Shown in pieces: positions 41,926 through 53,166 of a DNA stretch of 64,000 nucleotides. The DNA is taken from positions 62,001 through 126,000 of the forward strand of contig NZ_BMTQ01000003.1 of assembly GCF_014649755.1 (NCBI RefSeq), read 5' to 3'. Made by a program: the position numbers and the translations under genes. How positions within the stretch are numbered: position 1 is the stretch's first letter; each line of letters begins with the position of its first letter. Under the pieces are notes generated by a model. That model was given only the letters and a program-made list of their open reading frames with translations. It did not search any database and was not told the DNA's origin. The DNA is from Streptomyces litmocidini (GTDB lineage Bacteria; Actinomycetota; Actinomycetes; Streptomycetales; Streptomycetaceae).

Positions 41926-43123
41926 GGGAGACCTCCCTGTCGAGCAGGCACATGGCGCCGTTCGCCGCGAGCAGGCGGTCGTCGGCGTAGTTGAGACCGG
42001 CGGACCTGAGGTCCCGGAACAGCCGCTCCAGCGGGAGACCGGAGCGGCGCATGTACCCGTGGCGCAGGCCCACCACCCGGATCAGCTCGTCGACACAGGC
42101 GAAGGAGCGTTCAGCCGTGTAGACCTTGAGGGCGTTCAGCCGCATCTGCACGGGCGGTGATTCGGCGCCGGCCGTACCGCGGTGCCGGTCGCTGTCCGCG
42201 GTCACCTGGGTGAGCAGCGCGGCCATGGCGTCGAGCTCCATGCGGACCCGGGCGAGGCGGGCGCGCAACTGCTGCCCGGAGAGGTCGAACTGGCGTCGTC
42301 CCGCCGGGGACCGGAGCAGTTTCAGGACGGAGCGGAGCGCACCGCGTACGGCCCCGAGCCAGCAGGCGGCCCAGGCGAGGTGGCCGGCGGGGACGAAGTC
42401 GGCGACCGCGACGTCCTTGAAGCCGCCGCGCCGTCCCACGACCGCGGTCTCGTCCACGGTGCCGCTCAGGCGCAGCGGGATGCTGTGCGTGCCGCGCATG
42501 CCCATGGGGTTCCACCGGTCGGGCCCCTCCTCCACCGTGATCCGGTCGCGGTCGGCGTAGACGGCGGTCACCCGGTGGGGGGCCGCTTCGGGGCCGTCGC
42601 GCAGGGTGATCAGGAAGCCGTCGGCGTGCGCGCCTCCGGTGACGATGGGCGCGTCGCGGTCGAACCGGAGGGTGCCGTCGCCCTCACCGGTCAGCGGGGA
42701 GTGGGCGCTGAGCAGGTGCCCTCCCTTGGCCTTCTCACTGGTGACGGAGGCCACGTAGACCTCGCCCCGGGCGATGCGGGGCAGCAGGTGTGCCTTCAGG
42801 CGGGGGCTGCCGTGCCGGGTGAGGGCGGCGACCTGCTGGCAGTGCATGGCCCAGATCATGGCGGTGGAGAGGCACTCCCCGGCCAGTTCCTGGGCGACGT
42901 GGGTCAGGTCCGCCGAGGATCCGCCCAGGCCCCCGTGTTCCTGCGGGACGAGCAGGCCCATCAGTCCGCTCTCGCGCAGTGCGGCGAGGCCGCGGACGGG
43001 GAAGGCGGCGGCGTCGTCGATCCGGTCGGCGTCCTCGCGCAGCACCGGCAGTACGGCCCCGACGCGTGCGTCGAGCGGTGTCGCCGGTGGCCGTTGCGTC
43101 GTGAGGGCCGCGGGGGCGCTCAC
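41915..43123 (-). CDS. Acyl-CoA-dehydrogenase-like flavoprotein (second of a pair)
   Basis: A 402-residue acyl-CoA-dehydrogenase-like protein, closer to the flavin-monooxygenase/DszC-like branch (LLVPQEHGGLGGSSADL, VASVTSEKAKGGH, MGMRGTHS). The position of the classical catalytic glutamate appears to be tyrosine (GLNYADD). With a flavin reductase in the operon, an N- or C-oxygenating role is possible as well as dehydrogenation. GTG 43123 overlaps the carrier-protein stop. Confidence 0.78.
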   Translation of the reverse strand: MSAPAALTTQRPPATPLDARVGAVLPVLREDADRIDDAAAFPVRGLAALRESGLMGLLVPQEHGGLGGSSADLTHVAQELAGECLSTAMIWAMHCQQVAALTRHGSPRLKAHLLPRIARGEVYVASVTSEKAKGGHLLSAHSPLTGEGDGTLRFDRDAPIVTGGAHADGFLITLRDGPEAAPHRVTAVYADRDRITVEEGPDRWNPMGMRGTHSIPLRLSGTVDETAVVGRRGGFKDVAVADFVPAGHLAWAACWLGAVRGALRSVLKLLRSPAGRRQFDLSGQQLRARLARVRMELDAMAALLTQVTADSDRHRGTAGAESPPVQMRLNALKVYTAERSFACVDELIRVVGLRHGYMRRSGLPLERLFRDLRSAGLNYADDRLLAANGAMCLLDREVSLAD

Positions 43124-43364
43124 GCGGCCTCCTCGGCCTGCTGGTCCACGACGGCGCGCAGACTGGCGGGCGTGGCGAAGGTCTCGGCGTTCATGGCGGA
43201 GTCCGGGACGGTGATGCCGGCCTCCTCCTCGAGGTCGAACAGCAGCTCCATGGCCTGCATCGAGTCGAGTCCGAGCTGGGTGAGGTCGGCGTCGTCGCGC
43301 AGGGGTTCGTCGGCCGGCAGGTGCGGCAGCCTGGCGCGCAGCAGGTTCTCGAACCGGTCGTCGG

Positions 43365-43368
<4 letters not shown>
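43120..43368 (-). CDS. Acyl carrier protein
   Basis: An 82-residue carrier protein with the phosphopantetheine site LGLDSM (Ser36) and an acidic helical surface. It is coupled by ATGA/GTGA overlaps to the PLP decarboxylase upstream and the dehydrogenase downstream. This is the arrangement of BtrI/VinL-type carriers that hold amino acids during decarboxylation. Confidence 0.88.
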
Positions 43369-44719
<1,351 letters not shown>

Positions 44720-44723
<4 letters not shown>

Positions 44724-46228
44724 GCGCCCCTCCCCAGCGTGCGCAGCAGGTCGGCCAGGACCCGCTTGTCGACCTTGCCGTTGACGCTCAGCGGGAGCTC
44801 GTCGAGGACCCGGTAGTCGGACGGCAGCTTGACCGGATCGAGACGCTCGCCCAGTTCCTTGGCCAGGTGCGCGGCGGACATCTCGGCGCTGACGGCCAGT
44901 ACCGCCCCGCGGTTGTCGGACGGCGGCAGTACGGCGGCGAGATGGACGCCCGGGACGTCCAGCGCGGCGGCCTCCACCTCCACCGCGCTCACCCGGAAGC
45001 CGCGCTGCTTGTACTGGTCGTCGTCGCGCCCGGCGAAGTACAGGTAGCCGTCGGCGTCGACCCGTCCGCGGTCGCCGGTGCGCAGCAGCGGCTGGCCGAT
45101 GTCGTCCCGGCCGAACCGGGCGGCGGTCAGCTCGGGGGCACGCCAGTAGCCCGCCATGACGTGGGGGCCGCGGACCACGAGTTCCCCGGTGCGCCCCGGT
45201 GGCAGGGGCCGGCCGTCCGGGTCGGCGGCGTAGACCTCGGTGTCGCGCAGCGGCCGGCCGACCGATCCGGGGCGGGTCAGGTCGAGGTCGGGTTCGGCGA
45301 TGGAGACGCGTTTGCACTCCGTGAGGCCGTACATGGGGACGACGGCGAGGGTGGGGATCGCCTGGCGCAGTCGGGCGCTGAGGGCGGGCGGGAGTGCCGC
45401 GCCGGTGTTGGTGACGAGCCGCAGGGGCGGCGGTGCGCTGCCGGACCGGGTGAGCAGCCGGAGGAGGTTGGAGGCCAGTGAGGGGACCAGGGGCATGACG
45501 GTGGCGCCGCTGGCGCGCAGCGCGGTGAGCAGGGCGGGACCGGCCTGGCTGCTGTCCCCGAGGACGAGGTGGGCGCCGGAGGCGCAGGCCAGGTACACCT
45601 GGTAGAGGCCGTAGTCGAAGGAGAGCGGCAGGCAGGAGTGGATCCGGTCGTCGGCCCGGTAGTGGAGGGCGTCCTGGATGGCGGCGGTCGCGAAGAGGAC
45701 CTGGCGGTGGGTGGAGACGACGGCCTTGGGCATGGCGGTGCTGCCGGAGGTGTAGGTGAGGGCGACGGCGTCGACCGACAGGCAGGGCGCCCGGCCGTCG
45801 TCCTCGTGCGGCGCGTCGTCGAGCGGCGCACGCGCGTCCGTGTGCGCGTCGTACCAGTGGACGGCGCACCCGGCCTCCTCCTCGGCGCGGGCGGCTGCCT
45901 CGCCGGTGGCCAGGACGGCCGCGGGTTCGCTGTCGGCCAGGATGTGCCGCAGGTGGTAGGGACGGGTCTGGTCGCTGACCACGCAGTACAGCGCGCCCAG
46001 GCGGGAGGCCGCGAAGAGGGCGGCGACGGTCTCGGCGGCGTGGGGCGCGAGGACGAGCACCCGGTCGCCCCTGCCGACCCCGAGCCCGGCGAGCCGCGCG
46101 GCCAGCGCCCGGCTGTGCCGCCGCAGTTCCCCGTACGTCCAGGTGGTGTTCCCCCGGGTGAGGGCGGGGGCGTCGGGGGTGCGGTCCGCCTGTCGGTCGA
46201 GCAGGTCGTGGAGCAGGGTGACGGTCAT
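44720..46228 (-). CDS. AMP-forming aminoacyl/acyl ligase (ANL family)
   Basis: A 502-residue stand-alone adenylating enzyme with LTYTSGSTAMPKAV, YGLTECKRVSIAE, LRTGDRGRVD and a C-terminal LSVNGKVDKR catalytic lysine. Size and context match VinN/FlvN/BtrJ-type ligases that load an amino acid on a carrier protein. It is coupled to the decarboxylase downstream (GTGA overlap). The amino acid cannot be told by eye, but an acidic one that can be decarboxylated is expected. Confidence 0.83.
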
Positions 46229-46530
46229 GCGGTGCCCTTCTCGTGGCAGTCGGATCCCGGGGAGCCGGCGGGCGGGAACAGCGCGGTGACGGAGCCGATC
46301 GACTCGAACGCCTCGGGCACGATCCGTTCGGGCGGGACCTCGCGGCCGGTCCGCTCCTCCAGCCCTTCCAGGACGGCCACCACGGCGAGGGAGTCGAATC
46401 CGGGCAGGTCGAGCAGCGAGGGCGCGCGACGCACCTCTTCCTCGGGCAGGCCGAGGTGTTCGGACACCAGCGCGACGACCTCGTCCTCCAGCGCGGGCCT
46501 GTCGGCCCGGGGTCGCGCGGCGCCGTTCAC
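46225..46530 (-). CDS. Peptidyl/acyl carrier protein (second)
   Basis: A 101-residue carrier protein with the phosphopantetheine serine in PGFDSLAVV (Ser47). GTG 46530 overlaps the upstream adenylation gene by GTGA and its stop overlaps the ligase downstream. It differs clearly from the carrier at 43120, so the operon has two separate loading points. Confidence 0.85.
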   Translation of the reverse strand: MNGAARPRADRPALEDEVVALVSEHLGLPEEEVRRAPSLLDLPGFDSLAVVAVLEGLEERTGREVPPERIVPEAFESIGSVTALFPPAGSPGSDCHEKGTA

Positions 46531-48140
46531 CGGGTGCCCCCCGCCGACGGGACGGCCAGGTCGCGCAGTGCGGCGCGCGCGATCTTGCCGGTGCTGGTGC
46601 GCGGAAGTTCCGTCACGACGCCGAGCGTCCCGGGCACCATGTAGGCGGGCATCCTGGCGCGGCAGTGCCGGGTGAGCGTCCGGGACAGTTCCGCCTCGGG
46701 GAGGCCTGCTCCGGTCCCGGAGGGCACCACCAGGGCGGCGAGCGTGTGGGTGAGCCGGGGGTCGGGGACGGCCAGGACGGCGACGTCGGCCACCAGCGGG
46801 TGATCGCCGAGGACGGCCTCCACCTCGCCGAGTTCGACCCGGTACCCACGGGTCTTGACCAGCCCGTCCCGTCGGCCCAGCAGATGCAGCAGTCCCTCCT
46901 CGTCGCGCCGGGCGAAGTCGCCGGTGCGGTGGAAGCGGTGGGAGCCCGACTCGGTGGCCGTCACCACGGTGGCGTCCGCCGTCAGCTCCGGGCGGTTGAG
47001 GTAGCCGGGGGTCACCGAGTCCCCGGCGACCAGGATCTCGCCCTCCATCGCGGCCCGTTCGGAGGCGGTGCCGTCCTCGGCGAGCAGGGCGAGCGTGACG
47101 CCGGGCACGGGGCGGCCGAGCGGGACGCGGCCGGCCTCGGTGTGGCGGCGCTCGACGTCGAGCGCGGTGACGACGTTGGTCTCGATGGGGCCGTAGAGGT
47201 TGGCGACCCGGGCCGGGGCGACGGCGGCCAGGAAGGACGCCAGCGCGCTCGGCCGGAACTCCTCCCCCGCGTACAGCACTTGACGCAGGTCGGGCAGGGC
47301 GCCGGGTTCCAGGGAGCTGCGGTGGAGCAGCGCGGTCAGCGCGGACGGCACGGCGTAGAGGTGGCTGACGCGGCGTTCCTGGAGGAAGCGCAGCAGCGCC
47401 TGCGGGAACAGCGCGGTGCGCTCGGGCACCAGGTGCAGGGTGGCACCGGCGGTCAGGCCCGCGTACACGTCGTAGACCGGCAGGTCGAAGTGGAGGGGGG
47501 CGTGCACGGCCACCTGGTCGCCCGGGCGCAGGGGGTAGGCGCCGCCGACGGAGTCCAGGAAGGCCGTGACGTTGCGGCGGCTGATCACGACGCCCTTCGG
47601 GGTGCCGGTGGAACCGGAGGTGTAGAGGACGTACGCCTCCGCGTCGGCCCCCGCGTCGGGGGCGGCGGTACGGCTGCCGGGCTCGGTGGCGGGCTCTGCG
47701 GGCCCGTCGGCGGAGCCCGCGGGATCGGCGTCGGCGTCCAGGTGCCGGTGGAGGGCCGCGAGGTCGGCGGGGTTCTCCGGGAGGACCAGCACGGGGACCG
47801 GCAGGTCCGTGTCGGCCGGGTCGGGGCGGGTGGTGAGCAGCAGTGCGCACGAGGCGTCGCGGAGTACGAACCGCCGTCGCTCCGGTGGGGAGGCGGGGTC
47901 GAGGGGCACGTAGGCGCGACCGCTGTCGAGGACGGCGAGCATCGCCGCGATGGTGCCGGGCGTCTTGTCCGTCTGCACGGCGACGCGTCCACGGCCGGGG
48001 ACGAGCCGCCGCAGGCGCGCCGACACGGCTCGGACGGCTGCCGCCAGTTCACCGTAGGAAACCGGTCGTTCGGGGTCCTCCAGCGCGATCGTGTCCGGCC
48101 GGCGTACGGCTTCGTCCAGGATGCGTTCGTACCAGAACAT
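46527..48140 (-). CDS. Stand-alone amino acid adenylation enzyme
   Basis: A 537-residue NRPS-type adenylation protein with SYGEL, LYTSGSTGTPKG (residues 172-183), LYGPIETNV, RTGDFARRD and TSTGKIARA. The HFDLPVYDVYAGL and YGPIETNV segments recall L-prolyl-AMP ligases that feed pyrrole formation, but I cannot assign specificity with certainty. AGGAG precedes ATG 48140. It is coupled to its carrier protein downstream. Confidence 0.83.
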   Translation of the reverse strand: MFWYERILDEAVRRPDTIALEDPERPVSYGELAAAVRAVSARLRRLVPGRGRVAVQTDKTPGTIAAMLAVLDSGRAYVPLDPASPPERRRFVLRDASCALLLTTRPDPADTDLPVPVLVLPENPADLAALHRHLDADADPAGSADGPAEPATEPGSRTAAPDAGADAEAYVLYTSGSTGTPKGVVISRRNVTAFLDSVGGAYPLRPGDQVAVHAPLHFDLPVYDVYAGLTAGATLHLVPERTALFPQALLRFLQERRVSHLYAVPSALTALLHRSSLEPGALPDLRQVLYAGEEFRPSALASFLAAVAPARVANLYGPIETNVVTALDVERRHTEAGRVPLGRPVPGVTLALLAEDGTASERAAMEGEILVAGDSVTPGYLNRPELTADATVVTATESGSHRFHRTGDFARRDEEGLLHLLGRRDGLVKTRGYRVELGEVEAVLGDHPLVADVAVLAVPDPRLTHTLAALVVPSGTGAGLPEAELSRTLTRHCRARMPAYMVPGTLGVVTELPRTSTGKIARAALRDLAVPSAGGTR

Positions 48141-48181
48141 CGTTCTCCTGACCTGTGGGTCGGACGGGAACAGGCGCGGTG

Positions 48182-49198
48182 TCAGAGGAAGTGCCGGATC
48201 AGGGCGTCGGCGAATTCCGCCTCGGACGTCGCCGCGTGTTCCAGGCTCTCGCGTGCCGACGGTGGCGCGTCCTTCCCTGCGGCGGTCCGCCGGGAGGCGA
48301 GGTAACAGGACCGCGCGGCTCTCTTCCACGGTTCGGTCACATGCGCGTCGAAAAGGGCGGGAAGGAATTTTCCGTTTCGCTCGAATTCCGGCAGTTCACG
48401 TGCGCGGGAGGTCAACCACCGGGAATGCAGGGCCCGGGACCGGGCCAGCAGCCACGTCTGCAGGGAGTAATGGTCCCAGCTCGCCGGACTCCGCTCGTCC
48501 AGACTTCCGCACAATTCCTTGTACGCATTCTCCTCGACGGCCGGACGCAAGGCCAGGAGGTTGTCCGTCAGGCATTCCGGGGCCGAGGGGAACTGGTTTT
48601 CCGGAAAATTCTCCCGGAGGCTCCGGAAGACGCCCCAACGACCGCCGTCGAGTGCCGGGGCGAGTTCCCCCAGCGTGATCGTGGTGGACAGGGGTGCGCA
48701 GGCCCCCCAGCGCGTGGCGTTGTCGTAGGGGTCGGTCACATCGAGCACCAGGTCCCGCGGGCGCCGGAGAGAGCCGTGCACGCCGTCCACGACGAACCCG
48801 TGGTCCATGTGCTCGTTGCCGTGGTAGGGGAGCCAGGGAAGGTGACAGGCGTCGCCCACCACGAGGACCGGCCGGCCGGCCGTGAGGTGGTCCGCCCAGT
48901 CCCGGGCGGCACCGGCCGCGTCCCGCGTGGCGTGCCACGTCAGGAGCAGTCCCGTCCTCGCGGCGATCCGCTCCTCCAGGTCCGCCACGGGCAGCAGAAT
49001 CCGGGCGGGGCCCTCGGGCGACTCCTCCTGGAGGTCGAATCGCCAGTCCATGGAAAAGGGTTCTTCATTGTCCCGCACTCCATGGTGGGCGAGAAGAAGG
49101 GACAGGTCGTCGGAGACGCAGTCCAGCAGCGCCCCCGGAACTCGCGCGAGATGCCTGGCACAGGAAAGCCCCACGTCAAGCGGTGCGGAGTCATGCAT
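48182..49198 (-). CDS. BtrH-like acyltransferase/cysteine-peptidase-fold protein
   Basis: A 338-residue protein with an N-terminal catalytic-type cysteine in LLDCVSDDLSLLLAHHG (Cys27) and a later LPWLPYHGNEHMDHGFVV histidine region, the pattern of BtrH N-terminal domains. BtrH moves an aminoacyl side chain from a carrier protein to an aminoglycoside. It is the first gene of the long biosynthetic operon, 41 bp before the adenylation gene. ATG 49198 has ATGGAG upstream. It suggests the final acceptor is an amine such as an amino sugar. Confidence 0.72.
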   Translation of the reverse strand: MHDSAPLDVGLSCARHLARVPGALLDCVSDDLSLLLAHHGVRDNEEPFSMDWRFDLQEESPEGPARILLPVADLEERIAARTGLLLTWHATRDAAGAARDWADHLTAGRPVLVVGDACHLPWLPYHGNEHMDHGFVVDGVHGSLRRPRDLVLDVTDPYDNATRWGACAPLSTTITLGELAPALDGGRWGVFRSLRENFPENQFPSAPECLTDNLLALRPAVEENAYKELCGSLDERSPASWDHYSLQTWLLARSRALHSRWLTSRARELPEFERNGKFLPALFDAHVTEPWKRAARSCYLASRRTAAGKDAPPSARESLEHAATSEAEFADALIRHFL

Positions 49199-49895
49199 GA
49201 TTTCTCCATAATCCCTGCGATCGGGAGGCGTCACGCAACGCAATCATCTCCCACGAGGCAGATGGGCAGAAACTCTTTCTCATCCCGGACAAATACCCCT
49301 GTCAAGGCATTGGGGGCGAACCGCACCCGCACATTCCCCTGGCCCCTCCCTGACGTCGACGACGAAACCGGCCATGCCGCCGTTCGGCTACCCGGGCCGC
49401 ACACCCCGACACTCACACCCCCCGTAACATGTTTGGGGGACACGCACTTCGGGATTTTCCGGTTCCCCGAAAGGCCGCCCCGACCGGCGGTTCCGCGGCA
49501 ACGGCCGAGGGCGCGGGCGACGCCCGCGAAGGCGGAGAAGTGGATCTTCGCTCCGTATCCGCCGGATCCCTGGGACTCGGAGCCGTCAGGTCCTCTTCAC
49601 CAGGGCCCGCGTGCGCGTCGGGCCGTCGCACAGCGGGCCCGGTCCGGCCCACCACGGGTACCGAGCTCGTCGCGCACCGCGGTGGTCCGCCTCTTCGGCT
49701 CGGTCTGCCGGGCCTCGGCCCCCTCCGCCTTCGCCGTCTCGCGGACGGCGAGGAGGACGTGGCGGGAGGGGGCGACGCCGCTCGTCCCCGGGGCGGAACT
49801 CACGCGATCACCTCCGGGGCCTCGCCGTCCGGCAGACGGGCAGCGCAGTGGGCGGACCACACCGCATCCCGGTCGAGCCGCCCGGGGAACGGCGA
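49199..49895. other. Promoter region of the biosynthetic operon; no gene seen
   Basis: The first ~150 bp (49199-49350) are clearly less GC-rich than the surroundings and must hold the promoter of the 11-gene operon. The rest contains only low-complexity frames. I could not fix a -35/-10 pair. Confidence 0.5.
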
Positions 49896-50630
49896 TCAGG
49901 TGGCCGGGGCGAGGAGGTGGGCTCCGTTGTTGCGGACGTTGTTCACCGCCGTGGAGACGGGCCGGGCGTCGAGCCGGCCTTCCGCGGGCTGGGTGAGCAG
50001 GGCCCGGAGGTCGTCCGTGTCGTGGTGGTGGGGGTCGAGCCACGCGTCGTAGTGGTCCGGGGCGAGGGCGAGCGGCATGCGCGGGTGTACGCGGCCGGCC
50101 GCGTCGGTGGCCTCGGTGGTGATGATCGTGCAGGTCGTCAGCCAGGCGTCGGGCTCGTCGTCGCCGGTGACGTCGGGGTCGCGCCAGTACTCGTACAGAC
50201 CCGCCATGGCCATCACCTGCCCGTCGGACGGGTGGATGAAGTAGGGCTGCTTGTGGGTCTTGCCCGTGGACCCGTCCTTCACCGTCTCCCATTCGTAGAA
50301 GCCGTCGGCCGGCAACAGGCAGCGGCGCCTGGCGAAGGCGCGCCGGTACGCGGGCTTCTCGTGCACGGTCTCCACCCGGGCGTTGATCATCCGGGAGCCG
50401 ATCTTCGGGTCCTTCGCCCACGACGGAACCAGACCCCACCGGAGCGCCCGCAGTTCGCGGCGCACCCCGTCGCCGTCGTCCTGTCCGGCGCGTTCGAGGA
50501 CCGCGTAGACCTCGTCGGTCGGCGCGACGTTCCAGCTGGGCGCCAGCTTCTCGTCGGGGTGCCGGTCGGAGACCTGGAAGAGACGGGTCAGATCCTCAGG
50601 ACTGCGAGTCGAGGCGTAACGGCCGCACAT
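49896..50630 (-). CDS. SRAP/YedK family abasic-site shielding protein (HMCES-like)
   Basis: A 244-residue SRAP protein. The mature N-terminal Cys2 in MCGRYAS, NARVET, CLLPADGFYEW and the HPRMPLAL histidine motif are intact. Such proteins crosslink to abasic sites in single-stranded DNA. ATG 50630 must be the start because Cys2 has to be N-terminal; the longer frame upstream is transposase debris. It stands alone. Confidence 0.92.
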   Translation of the reverse strand: MCGRYASTRSPEDLTRLFQVSDRHPDEKLAPSWNVAPTDEVYAVLERAGQDDGDGVRRELRALRWGLVPSWAKDPKIGSRMINARVETVHEKPAYRRAFARRRCLLPADGFYEWETVKDGSTGKTHKQPYFIHPSDGQVMAMAGLYEYWRDPDVTGDDEPDAWLTTCTIITTEATDAAGRVHPRMPLALAPDHYDAWLDPHHHDTDDLRALLTQPAEGRLDARPVSTAVNNVRNNGAHLLAPAT

Positions 50631-50708
50631 GCATCCACTGTGCCACGGCGCCCTGACAGAGGTGGTGAAGCCGGCCCCATGAGCGCGGGAGTCGCGGGAG
50701 TCGGAGGA

Positions 50709-50828
50709 GAGGGCGGCCTGGTGGGTGCGGGAGAGCCGGACCGTTCGCGCGGCCGGGCCGCGCCGCTGCTTGGGCAGGCCGAACGTCCGCTCCACGACGT
50801 TCCTGCGCCTGTAGGTCTCGGTTGTCCA
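50709..50828 (-). pseudogene. 3'-end fragment of an IS5-type transposase
   Basis: The frame reads TETYRRRNVVERTFGLPKQ and then RRGPAARTVRLSRTHQAAL, the same conserved C-terminal block as the fragment at 24030 but on the other strand and clearly diverged. It is in frame with the SRAP gene downstream, which is coincidental. No inverted repeats or other parts of the element are seen. Confidence 0.65.
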
Positions 50829-51027
50829 GGACCCGGGGGCGTCCCCCGCTGCGGCCTTTCCTCGTGCGGTTGGCCCGCTGATCGGCACGCTCGGGGATCA
50901 CCCCGCGGATGCCACGGGAAACCGAGGGGTGTGGCCGGGAGGAACGGGGGCAGGCGGGGAGTGAGCGAATGGGACCGCTCCGACCGTCTGCCCTGCGGCC
51001 TCCCCCGACCGCGAGGGCGGCGACACA

Positions 51028-51064
51028 CGTACGGCCCGCACCGGTCAACGGTGCGGGCCGTACG
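51028..51064. terminator. 16-bp hairpin in the gap before the YihY gene
   Basis: Arms 51028-51043 (CGTACGGCCCGCACCG) and 51049-51064 are perfectly complementary with a GTCAA loop. No gene ends nearby on either strand, so it may be a leftover terminator of a lost gene. The rest of 50631-51431 holds only the transposase fragment and no recognisable gene. Confidence 0.5.
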
Positions 51065-51431
51065 CATGTCCCGGGCTCCACTCGAACGGTGATCACGTGG
51101 CCGCCCGCCACAGCCCGGCGCCGGTCCCGACGGCCTCGGCGTGAACCGCTGATCACCCGTCAGGGCCGGCCGGGTTCCGGCCCCGTGGCCGGAACGGCGC
51201 GGCGCCGGCTTCGCCGCCGCGCCGGCGGTGACGGGGTGATGCCGGCATTCGCCCCGGTCCGGCCGCGGGAGCGCCGCTCCTGCGGCGATCCGACCGTCTC
51301 GAACGGTTCCTGCGGATCGGAGGCGTCCTCTCCTCACCGTCGTGACGCGCTCCACGGGGGACGGCCCCCTCCCGACCCGCGGAGCACTCCGCGGAATGCA
51401 TGGGTGGGGCACGAGTGGAAAGGCGCCGACC

Positions 51432-52484
51432 ATGAGGTCCACAGGGAGAGAACAGCATGGTGAACCCCTTGACCACCACCGGCAGGACGGCGCTGATCAG
51501 CCGGACGGCCCGGGCCCGGACAGGGAGGTCGAGGAGCGGGCGCCCGATCGGCTTTCGCAGATGCCCAAGCGGTCGTGGAAGGCGGTGCTCCGGGGGACGC
51601 TGAAGGAGTTCAAGGACGACGAACTGACCGATCGGGCGGCTGCGCTGACCTACTACGGCGTGCTGGCCCTCTTTCCCGCCCTGCTGGTGCTGGTGTCGCT
51701 GCTGGGCATCGCGGGCGAGTCGGCGACGAAGCAGGTGCTGGACAACCTGCAGAAGCTCACCCCGGGGGCCGCGCGCGATGTGATCAGCAACGCTGTGCAG
51801 CAGTTGCAGGGCAACGCCGGCATCGGCTCGCTGCTGGCCGTCGTGGGCCTGGCCGTCGCGGTCTGGTCGGCCTCCGGGTACGTCGCCGCGTTCATCCGCG
51901 CCTCGAACGCCGTCTACGACATGCCCGAGGGCCGCCCGGTGTGGAAAGTGCTGCCCCTGCGCCTCGCCCTGACCGTGACGCTCATGGTCCTGGCCGTCGC
52001 CAGCGCCCTGATCGTGGTGTTCACCGGCGGCCTGGCCCGCCAGGCCGGCACGGCGCTGGGAATCGGGGACACCGCGATGACGGTGTGGTCGATCGCGAAG
52101 TGGCCGGTCCTGTTGGTCCTGGTCACGATCATGATCGCGATCTTGTACTGGGCGGCGCCGAACGCGAAGGGCCGCGGCTTCACGTGGGTGACTCCGGGCT
52201 GCTTCCTGGCCCTGGCGATCTGGATGGTCACCTCCGCCGGCTTCGCGTTCTACGTCGCGAACTTCGGCTCGTACAACAAGACGTACGGCACGCTCGCGGG
52301 CGTGATCATCTTCCTGGTGTGGCTGTGGATCACCAACCTGGCCATTCTGCTGGGTCTGGAGTTCGACGCCGAGATGATCCGCCAGCGCGCGATCGCCGGG
52401 GGGCTTCCCGCGGACGAGGAGCCGTACGTCGAGCCGCGGGACACACGGACGTGGAGCGATGAGGACCGTCGCCGCCTGGAGTAG
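51432..52484 (+). CDS. YihY/BrkB family inner-membrane protein
   Basis: A 350-residue protein with about six membrane helices, LTDRAAALTYYGVLALFPAL marking the conserved YihY start, and a hydrophilic N-terminal ~48 residues rich in Asp/Gly/Arg. The function is not established; it was once thought to be RNase BN. A start at 51432 is likely (GGAAAGG upstream), but the poorly conserved N-terminal stretch makes a later start possible. Confidence 0.78.
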   Translation: MRSTGREQHGEPLDHHRQDGADQPDGPGPDREVEERAPDRLSQMPKRSWKAVLRGTLKEFKDDELTDRAAALTYYGVLALFPALLVLVSLLGIAGESATKQVLDNLQKLTPGAARDVISNAVQQLQGNAGIGSLLAVVGLAVAVWSASGYVAAFIRASNAVYDMPEGRPVWKVLPLRLALTVTLMVLAVASALIVVFTGGLARQAGTALGIGDTAMTVWSIAKWPVLLVLVTIMIAILYWAAPNAKGRGFTWVTPGCFLALAIWMVTSAGFAFYVANFGSYNKTYGTLAGVIIFLVWLWITNLAILLGLEFDAEMIRQRAIAGGLPADEEPYVEPRDTRTWSDEDRRRLE

Positions 52485-52516
52485 GCGGGCTCGGCCCGGG
52501 AGGAGGCGGTGGGGGC

Positions 52517-53062
52517 ATGCGGGTGCCGACCGGATTGCAGGGGCATGACCACCGGCTGACCCGGCGCATCGCCGCCTGGGACTCTCCCGTGGCGCGCCGG
52601 CTGCTGCCCGCGGTCGAGGAGACGGCCGAGCACACGAAGCTGTGGTGGGTCGCCGCTCTGGGGATGGCAGCCCGGGGAGGACGGCGGGGCCGCAGGGCCG
52701 CCGCCTCGGGGGTCCTGGCGATGGCGGTGGCGGAGCTGCTGTCGAACGGCGTCGCCAAGCAGCTGGTCGAGCGGCGTCGACCGCCCGCGGAGTGGATTCC
52801 GCACGGCGACGTCATGGACCGGCCGGACAGCTCGTCGTTCCCCTCGGGGCACACGGCCGCCGCGGTCGCGTTCACCGCGGCGGTGGTTCCCACGTGGCCG
52901 TGGGCCGGGGCCGCCTGCGCGGCCCCGGCCGTGCTGGTGGCGGTCGCGCGGGTCCACAGCGGCGCCCACTACCCCTCCGACGTGGCGGCCGGCGCCGTGA
53001 TCGGTGCCGCGTCCGCCGCCCTGGTCCGCACGGTGCCGCGTTTCCTCTCCCGCCGCCGGTGA
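52517..53062 (+). CDS. PAP2-family membrane phosphatase
   Basis: A 181-residue protein carrying the three PAP2 motifs: KQLVERRRP, SSFPSGHTAA and RVHSGAHYPSDV. These enzymes remove phosphate from lipids such as phosphatidate or undecaprenyl diphosphate. It lies 32 bp after the YihY gene and may be co-transcribed with it. About four hydrophobic segments are visible. Confidence 0.86.
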   Translation: MRVPTGLQGHDHRLTRRIAAWDSPVARRLLPAVEETAEHTKLWWVAALGMAARGGRRGRRAAASGVLAMAVAELLSNGVAKQLVERRRPPAEWIPHGDVMDRPDSSSFPSGHTAAAVAFTAAVVPTWPWAGAACAAPAVLVAVARVHSGAHYPSDVAAGAVIGAASAALVRTVPRFLSRRR

Positions 53063-53166
53063 CGGCCACCGGTGACGACCGGGCGTGGTCGGCGGGTGAC
53101 CGGCGGATCGGCGGGTAGGCGCGTCTGAAAACACCACCGGGAAAGCGTAAGAAGGTGAGGAATGAG

